9,623 bases of DNA from Treponema sp. (lineage in GTDB: Bacteria > Spirochaetota > Spirochaetia > Treponematales > Breznakiellaceae). The notes beneath the pieces were generated by a model. That model saw nothing but the letters and a program-made list of their open reading frames with translations. It was not told the origin of the DNA and made no database searches. The translations under genes and the position numbers were made by a program. The stretch covers positions 1 through 9,623 of the forward strand of contig JAISBK010000188.1 in the NCBI GenBank assembly GCA_031266255.1, read 5' to 3'. Shown in pieces: positions 4,956 through 9,623 of the stretch (positions within the stretch are counted from its first letter, which is position 1; the number at the start of each line of letters is the position of its first letter).

Positions 4956-6977
4956 TTATGTAAACCGGGTTTTAAGCAAGGCGAGTACATCTTCTGCTTC
5001 CGCAGCGCTGGTTACCGGGTTCTTGGCCTCTGCGTATTCCACGAGATGGGAAGGAATCTCCGCGAGAAACGGAGAGGGGCTGCACTCAATGGTACTCTGC
5101 AGGCGCCGGCGCTTCAGGCAGCTTGAGATGAAGAGCTTGTCCCTGGCCCTGGTGATAGCCACATAAAAAAGACGCCGTTCTTCTTCCAGGTCTCCATCCC
5201 CTGCTTCAAGGCTCCGGGCGTGGGGGATGATGCCATCCTCTGCGGCGGCAATGAAAACCACGGGAAATTCCAGGCCTTTAGCGGCATGAATGGTCATCAG
5301 GTTCACCTTACCCTTATCCGCGGGATCCTCTCCATCATCCCGGGTGATGAGGCTTATCCGGTTGAGGTAGGGATAGAGCGTGGGGTCAAGGTTGTCAGGA
5401 TCATGTTCCCAATGGGCGATGGATTCGATGAGAGAACTGATATTGGTGAATTTCCAGCGGGCTACCTGCTCGTGCTTACTGAATTCCGTGACCAGGTAAC
5501 CCCAATAATCAATATCATCGACCAAAGCCCGGACTTTTTGAGAAAGCCCCCGTTTCCCCAGCATGGCTTCCTTATACTTTTCGATGAGCGTCATAAAACT
5601 ATCCACATCAGCATTGTCTGTTTCCTGAAAACTCTGGTCGCTGAAGGTGTCTGCCGCATACCTAAGGATACCCATCGCGCTCCAAAAAGAGGACTGCTGT
5701 TGCCGGGCCAGGTCAGTCAGGGCTGCCACCGTGGTTTTGCCTATACCCCGCCGAGGCGTGTTGATAATCCGTAAAAGGTTCACATCGTCGTCAGCATTGG
5801 CAATGACCCGCAGATACGAGAGAATATCCTTGATTTCCTTGCGCTGGAAAAAACTGGTTCCCCCGGAAACCCGATAGGGGATGTTTTCCGCTAAAAACGC
5901 CTCTTCCAGAGGACGGGTTAGAGAGTTGGTTCTGATGAGTACCCCGAAATCATTGTAGGTAAGCCCTTCTTTGAGGCGGATCTTCTTAATCGCCGCAACA
6001 ATGAAGTCTGCCTCATCACTTTCGTTCTGGGGGGTGAATATCTCGATGGGCTTCCCCCCGCCATTCCCCGACCAGAGCGTTTTCTCTTTCCGGTTGATAT
6101 TGTTGGAGATGACCCCATTGGCAGCTTCCAGAATGGTGGTGGTGGAACGGTAATTCTGTTCCAGCTTGATCTCCAGGGTTCCTGGAAAATCCCGCTCAAA
6201 CATCCGAATATTCTCGTAGTTGGCTCCCCGCCATGAATAGATCGACTGGTCATCGTCTCCTACCACGCAGACGTTTCTTTCCACAGGATTTGCCAGGAGC
6301 CGCATAAGCCGATACTGGGTAAGGCTGGTATCCTGAAATTCATCCACCATGATATACCGGTACCGGTGCCGGTATTTTTTCAGAACCTCTGGGTAATGCT
6401 CAAACAGGGTAATCGGGAGGACCAGGAGGTCTTCAAAATCCAGGGCATTGAAGATTTTAAGGCACTGCTGATACTCCGCATACACCGGCTTAAAAGCCGT
6501 ATTCGCAGCTTCGCCCCAGTTGAGGCGGCCTATCTTAATGTTAGAGAAGAGCTGTCCCAGGGCATAGAGGTCTACCCCTTCTAGGGAAAGCTTACATTCC
6601 CGTAGACTGTCCTTGATCAGCTGCATTCTATCGGTCTCATCGTAGATCGAAAAATTTGTGCGGTACCCTAAGCGCTCGATTTCGTCCCGGAGGATCTTCA
6701 CCCCAAATGCATGAAAGGTACTGATCGTCAGGTTTTGCAGCTTTTTGTGGGTAAGCTCTTTGACCCGGGCTTCCATTTCCTTGGCCGCTTTATTGGTGAA
6801 GGTCAGGGCAAGGATCGCGGATTGAGGAATGCCCCGTTCAAGCATATAGGCTATACGGTACGTGATGACCCGAGTTTTCCCGGATCCTGCACCGGCAATG
6901 ATCAGGACGGGGCCTTGAATCGCTTTTACCGCTTGGATCTGGGGGCCGTTTAAGGCGCCTCCGGCGTCACCCCTCAT
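4956..6977 (-). CDS. rep: ATP-dependent 3'-5' DNA helicase Rep (UvrD/PcrA/Rep superfamily 1A)
   Basis: A 673-residue SF1A helicase that moves 3'-5' on single-stranded DNA, clearing proteins ahead of forks and helping restart. All motifs are intact: Q-motif LNGPQ (9-13), Walker A GAGSGKT (29-35), Ia TFTNKAAKEM (59-68), II VDEFQDT (211-217), III GDDDQSIYSWRGA (240-252), IV QNYRST (274-279), V TIHAAKGLEF (562-571) and VI RRLFYVAITRAR (601-612). QSIYSWRGA, LDFEDLLVLP (179-188) and SGGTSFFQRKEIKD (371-384) are closer to remembered E. coli Rep than to UvrD or PcrA, and the length equals Rep's. Only about 60 residues follow motif VI, so the C-terminal Tudor-like RNA-polymerase-binding domain of PcrA/UvrD is absent. 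The ATG at 6977 overlaps the rdgB stop as ATGA. No strong Shine-Dalgarno is present, so translation probably depends on rdgB. The Rep-versus-PcrA name is less certain than the family. Confidence 0.92.
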   Translation of the reverse strand: MRGDAGGALNGPQIQAVKAIQGPVLIIAGAGSGKTRVITYRIAYMLERGIPQSAILALTFTNKAAKEMEARVKELTHKKLQNLTISTFHAFGVKILRDEIERLGYRTNFSIYDETDRMQLIKDSLRECKLSLEGVDLYALGQLFSNIKIGRLNWGEAANTAFKPVYAEYQQCLKIFNALDFEDLLVLPITLFEHYPEVLKKYRHRYRYIMVDEFQDTSLTQYRLMRLLANPVERNVCVVGDDDQSIYSWRGANYENIRMFERDFPGTLEIKLEQNYRSTTTILEAANGVISNNINRKEKTLWSGNGGGKPIEIFTPQNESDEADFIVAAIKKIRLKEGLTYNDFGVLIRTNSLTRPLEEAFLAENIPYRVSGGTSFFQRKEIKDILSYLRVIANADDDVNLLRIINTPRRGIGKTTVAALTDLARQQQSSFWSAMGILRYAADTFSDQSFQETDNADVDSFMTLIEKYKEAMLGKRGLSQKVRALVDDIDYWGYLVTEFSKHEQVARWKFTNISSLIESIAHWEHDPDNLDPTLYPYLNRISLITRDDGEDPADKGKVNLMTIHAAKGLEFPVVFIAAAEDGIIPHARSLEAGDGDLEEERRLFYVAITRARDKLFISSCLKRRRLQSTIECSPSPFLAEIPSHLVEYAEAKNPVTSAAEAEDVLALLKTRFT
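6354..6380 (+). terminator. terminator-like hairpin plus T-run, antisense inside rep
   Basis: ATACCGG (6354-6360) pairs perfectly with CCGGTAT (6369-6375) around an 8-nt loop, and the run TTTTTT (6375-6380) follows on the plus strand. This has the form of an intrinsic terminator for plus-strand (antisense) RNA. It is fully accounted for by codons for alternating Arg and Tyr next to Lys-Lys in the helicase, so it may be coincidence; any effect would be on antisense or read-through RNA. Confidence 0.3.
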
Positions 6978-7567
6978 TGAGTCACGGTTCCCAAGGAAAG
7001 GAACGCAGCCAAGTGCCTGCCTGCTTTTCCCCGATGGCTTATCTGGTTTTTCTCTGCTTCGGTAAGCTCTGCCGCAGTACGACCCAGTTCAGGGATAAAG
7101 AGGATAGGATCATAGCCAAAGCCGTTGTTCCCCCGTTCTTCCCAAAGGAGTTCCCCTTCCAGGGTTTCCTGTACCGCAAAGAAGCGATCCGGACTAAACA
7201 ACACGACCATAGCGCAGACAAACCGGGCGCTTCTTTGGGGACAATCCCCCAGTTCCTGCAGAAGCAGGATATTGCGCGCCGAGGAACTGAGGTTTTTATC
7301 TGCTCCATATCGGGAGGAATAGATACCCGGTCTTCCGTCCAGCGCATCCACACAGAGGCCTGAATCATCGGCGATGACCGGCTCTTGGATGAGCTGATAC
7401 AGGGTCCGGGCCTTAATAAGGGCGTTGTCAAGAAAGGTGTTCCCGGTTTCATCAGGATTGAAATCAAGAATTCCACCATCTCTGGGGATTTTAAGGGTAT
7501 GGCCGGATAAAATGGCCGTAAGTTCCGTCTTTTTGTGGGTATTTCCCGTGGCAAACCAAAGGGTCAT
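6974..7567 (-). CDS. rdgB: dITP/XTP pyrophosphatase (non-canonical purine NTPase)
   Basis: A 197-residue cytoplasmic enzyme of the Ham1/RdgB family. It hydrolyses dITP, XTP and ITP to monophosphates plus pyrophosphate, keeping deaminated purines out of DNA and RNA. Motifs in order: TGNTHKK (7-13), DETGNTFLDNA (39-49, Glu40 a metal-ligand candidate), IADDSGL (65-71, Asp68 the probable general base), GIYSSRY (81-87), FGYDP (150-154) and SHRGKA (177-182). Length is standard. The ATG at 7567 is firm: TAG lies four codons upstream in frame, and TGN must sit near the N-terminus. No Shine-Dalgarno precedes it; an extended -10 (TGCTAGTAT) ends 6 nt before the ATG, so the mRNA is probably leaderless. 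The stop overlaps the rep start by 4 nt. In E. coli loss of rdgB makes cells depend on recombination repair, so co-expression with a fork helicase makes sense (inference). Confidence 0.95.
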   Translation of the reverse strand: MTLWFATGNTHKKTELTAILSGHTLKIPRDGGILDFNPDETGNTFLDNALIKARTLYQLIQEPVIADDSGLCVDALDGRPGIYSSRYGADKNLSSSARNILLLQELGDCPQRSARFVCAMVVLFSPDRFFAVQETLEGELLWEERGNNGFGYDPILFIPELGRTAAELTEAEKNQISHRGKAGRHLAAFLSLGTVTQ

Positions 7568-7573
7568 CTGCTG

Positions 7574-7582
7574 ATACTAGCA
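7574..7582 (-). promoter_or_regulatory. extended -10 promoter of rdgB-rep (leaderless)
   Basis: On the minus strand TGC plus TAGTAT (7582-7574) is an extended -10 whose hexamer ends 6 nt before the rdgB ATG. That puts the start of transcription at about 7567, the A of the start codon. The same TAGTAT hexamer serves the promoter at 2105-2133. The hexamer 17 bp upstream (TAGCCT) is a poor -35, acceptable for an extended -10 promoter. Confidence 0.5.
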
Positions 7583-7672
7583 TACCCGGACAAGGAAGGC
7601 TACCAGGCGCCTTGTAAGAAGCAGTATAGACGAAGCGTCGTACGCCTTTCTTGACAATCAGTCGGGAACTTT

Positions 7673-7686
7673 AACCCCCAAGGGTT
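7673..7686 (-). other. short stem-loop just after the chemoreceptor gene
   Basis: AACCC and GGGTT pair around a 4-nt loop, 3 nt downstream of the chemoreceptor stop. There is no T-run on either side, so it is at best a weak or Rho-assisted terminator or an RNA end stabiliser. The remaining intergenic DNA (7568-7672) holds the rdgB promoter, a TATACT box at 7628-7623 without a usable -35, and small GACG/CGTC and GCGT/ACGC inverted repeats; no gene is seen. Confidence 0.3.
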
Positions 7687-7689
7687 CGC

Positions 7690-9623
7690 TCAGCTTTTTC
7701 TTACGGTAAAACGGCGAATCGCTCCATCTAAAGCATCAAGCCCCTTACTATTCTCCTCCACAGAACCATGGGCCTGTTGGGATGCAGCAAATACCAGTTC
7801 GGTGCTCCTCACCACTTCACTTACACGCCCTTGTATCACCACACTCATGTCCGTAAGCTTAACACTCATGCGCCGCGAGGCATCCGCCTCACGTTTGATG
7901 TTCTCCGCTTCACTCTGCACCTTGAAGGTGATCCCTTGTATCTGCTTAAGCTGCTCCAGTACCTGCTGTGAACGCCCCGCTTGTTCCTCTACCGTGTGCT
8001 TAACTTCCTCTACCACCTCGTTATTCTCCAGAATCAACACGTTCGTTTGAGCGTATGCTCCTTCTATGCGACCCGACAATGAAGCAATCTCGGTAATACG
8101 TTTTTGAATCTCCCCCAAGGTGCCGCTTGAACCCTTGGCTTGTGCCGCAGTGGTCTCGGCTAGTTTTTTAATCTCCGACGCCACCACTGCAAAACCCTTA
8201 CCAGACTCCCCGGCGTGCGCCGCCTCTATCGCTGCATTCATAGCCAAGAGATTGGTCTGTCCCGCCACGTCATCAATGGTCTTGTTCATAAGCGCCAAGT
8301 TTGCCGAGTCTTCCCCAATCTGCTGCACAACCTTGGTGGAGCGGGCAATCTGTTCCCGTTCAGACTGGGAACTGTTCATAAGGCTCTGTATCCTGTCGTT
8401 TAATAGGGTGATCTGGCTTTGCATCTCACCGTTATAGTCTATCATGGTTTCTATGACGGAAGCGGAAGCGCAGATCTGGGTAGCTTGATCTTGAATCAAG
8501 GTGTTAAGGGAGAGGATCTTGTCGTCAATATGGGCTACCGCCTGAGCCAGGGTCTGGCTCACCATGCCGACCTCATCTTGGATACGCCGTTCAACATCGC
8601 GTATGGCCTCGACTATTTTCCCGGCAGCGGTGGAGGATTGGGTTATTACCTGTTTGAATTCCGTGCTTTGAGTACGCATTCGTTCAAAGGATATGGCTAT
8701 ATTGTGTATAAGGGATGAGATATGCTCGTTAATGGTGTTAAAACCCACCGAAAGCCTTGAAGTCTCTAAAGTTCCATAGTCTGGAACTGCACCGGAGAAG
8801 TCTCCTCCTGCAAGCACCGCGGAATATGCGGTAAGGTCGCGCAGGGGTTTGACCAAGATATGGGTAAAAACCAGAGCCGCTCCTGCGGTAAGGGCGAGCA
8901 AGAGGCTACTGATAACAATCATGCGGAAGAAGAAGCGCTGAACCTCTGCAAAGATCGTGTCTCTTGGAATAGTGGTAATGAGTATCCAATCTACCTGGGG
9001 TATCTGCACGGAAACGATGAAGTACCGACTATCCATGACCGAGAATTGGGGCGAGCTGATTATGCTATTACGGTAAGGTTCCAAACCTAACTCGGTAAAG
9101 AAGTCCTTTTTCAAGACCGCATCGAGGTCGGTATGAGTAATAAAGAGGCCGTCGCTGTTGATGAAAAACATCTCCTGCCCAGACATGAAGGTGCTTGTTC
9201 TGAGTAGCTCATCAAGGAAACCAATGGAGACGTTCCCCGACACCGCCCCAACATCTCTCCCTTGATCGTCGTAGACACTGGTAGATATGGCCGTGGTGAG
9301 CTGGCCGCCGGTGGCGGCTATGTAGGGCGCAGCATAGACCACCTTGCCGGGATTTTTCTTGGCATCAATAAACCAACTGCGTGAGGTATTGTCATAGTCT
9401 GCCTGAGGGCTGTGTCCGTCATCATAGACCATATAGCCTCCCGGCTCATTCCAGACGAGGTTGCCGCTGCCATATAACAGCCAAAAATCGCTTTGTGCAG
9501 CCATAAAGTGATGAAATAAGCGCTGCAGGTTGTGGGTATCCGGTGTTTCCAGTGCCATAAACGGGGCGGAAGCAATGGCCACGTAGGAAATAAGGTGCGT
9601 CCAGAGCTTAAACCGGTCGCTCA
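7690..9623 (-). CDS. methyl-accepting chemotaxis protein with dCache sensor domain (5' end cut off)
   Basis: A transmembrane chemoreceptor that senses a periplasmic ligand and controls CheA through CheW. The reading frame stays open to the right edge, 13 codons past the GTG at 9582. That GTG codes Val within the first sensor helix, so the true start, TM1 and some sensor sequence lie outside. Numbering from that GTG: rest of dCache about 1-215, TM2 about 220-242, HAMP about 243-293, coiled-coil signalling domain about 300-630. The hairpin tip is canonical (DDVAGQTNLLAMNAAIEAAH from 437, then AGE and GKGFAVVASEIKKLAE to 476). The ligand-pocket signature is Tyr63, Arg68, Trp70, Phe71 and Tyr87, as in amino-acid dCache domains, but the expected aspartates are Ala89 and Asn117. 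It ends in FTVRKS with no CheR/CheB-tethering pentapeptide. It appears to be a single-gene unit on this side; its promoter is outside the window. Confidence 0.95.
   Translation of the reverse strand, partial: SDRFKLWTHLISYVAIASAPFMALETPDTHNLQRLFHHFMAAQSDFWLLYGSGNLVWNEPGGYMVYDDGHSPQADYDNTSRSWFIDAKKNPGKVVYAAPYIAATGGQLTTAISTSVYDDQGRDVGAVSGNVSIGFLDELLRTSTFMSGQEMFFINSDGLFITHTDLDAVLKKDFFTELGLEPYRNSIISSPQFSVMDSRYFIVSVQIPQVDWILITTIPRDTIFAEVQRFFFRMIVISSLLLALTAGAALVFTHILVKPLRDLTAYSAVLAGGDFSGAVPDYGTLETSRLSVGFNTINEHISSLIHNIAISFERMRTQSTEFKQVITQSSTAAGKIVEAIRDVERRIQDEVGMVSQTLAQAVAHIDDKILSLNTLIQDQATQICASASVIETMIDYNGEMQSQITLLNDRIQSLMNSSQSEREQIARSTKVVQQIGEDSANLALMNKTIDDVAGQTNLLAMNAAIEAAHAGESGKGFAVVASEIKKLAETTAAQAKGSSGTLGEIQKRITEIASLSGRIEGAYAQTNVLILENNEVVEEVKHTVEEQAGRSQQVLEQLKQIQGITFKVQSEAENIKREADASRRMSVKLTDMSVVIQGRVSEVVRSTELVFAASQQAHGSVEENSKGLDALDGAIRRFTVRKS

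Noticed and set aside
5220..5774. 184-codon plus-strand open frame inside rep
   Set aside because: Antisense to a fully intact Rep helicase with all motifs; no family resemblance and no start signals.
7623..7657. TTGTCA and TATACT on the minus strand as an rdgB promoter
   Set aside because: The spacer is 23 bp, too long for sigma-70 and beyond the 19-20 bp of MerR-type promoters; the -35 at normal spacing is poor, and the resulting leader would have no ribosome site.
9580..9582. GTG as the start of the chemoreceptor
   Set aside because: The frame is open to the window edge and the required first transmembrane helix is missing, so the true start lies outside.

Overview
The window looks like ordinary chromosome of an anaerobic or microaerophilic diderm bacterium of moderate GC content. 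A gut-type spirochaete (Treponema-like) fits the gene mix: a BmrD/YheH-type exporter half, a DUF4418 membrane protein with a MacB-like exporter, a Rep-type helicase and a large dCache chemoreceptor. That taxonomic guess is inference from memory of the families, not shown by the sequence. I see no insertion sequence, tRNA or rRNA gene, CRISPR array, phage gene or integration scar. Genes are tightly packed.

Layout. (1) 1-2026, plus strand: the 3' part of a fused permease/ATPase ABC exporter, cut by the left edge. It has the long extracellular insert between TM1 and TM2 that marks the BmrD/YheH half of heterodimeric multidrug exporters. (2) 2027-2161: an intergenic control region with a well-formed sigma-70 promoter, whose -10 lies inside a perfect 7-bp-arm inverted repeat (probable operator), and a possible second extended -10 promoter upstream. 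(3) 2162-4481, plus strand: a three-gene overlapping operon of a DUF4418 four-helix membrane protein, a FtsX/MacB-type permease and its ATPase. (4) 4487-7567, minus strand, convergent with the previous operon across only 5 bp: rdgB (dITP/XTP pyrophosphatase), rep (3'-5' DNA helicase, ATGA overlap with rdgB) and a hotdog-fold acyl-CoA thioesterase, transcribed in that order. (5) 7690-9623, minus strand: a transmembrane methyl-accepting chemotaxis protein with a dCache sensor, cut by the right edge.

How the parts work together. The plus-strand half is about membrane export. The three-gene operon makes a complete inner-membrane mechanotransmission-type transporter and is probably controlled by a dimeric repressor whose gene is not in the window. 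The minus-strand half pairs nucleotide-pool cleaning (RdgB) with replication-fork helicase work (Rep), and ends with a thioesterase that has its own likely promoter. The chemoreceptor is an independent unit.

Nothing here is clearly a new defence or mobile system. The observations most worth a second look are: a palindromic operator sitting on a promoter; two genes (rdgB and the thioesterase) with no Shine-Dalgarno and with -10 boxes placed so that their mRNAs would be leaderless; a periplasmic cysteine cluster in the DUF4418 protein matched by a Cys-Cys pair in its partner permease; and loss of two ligand-binding aspartates in an otherwise amino-acid-type dCache domain.
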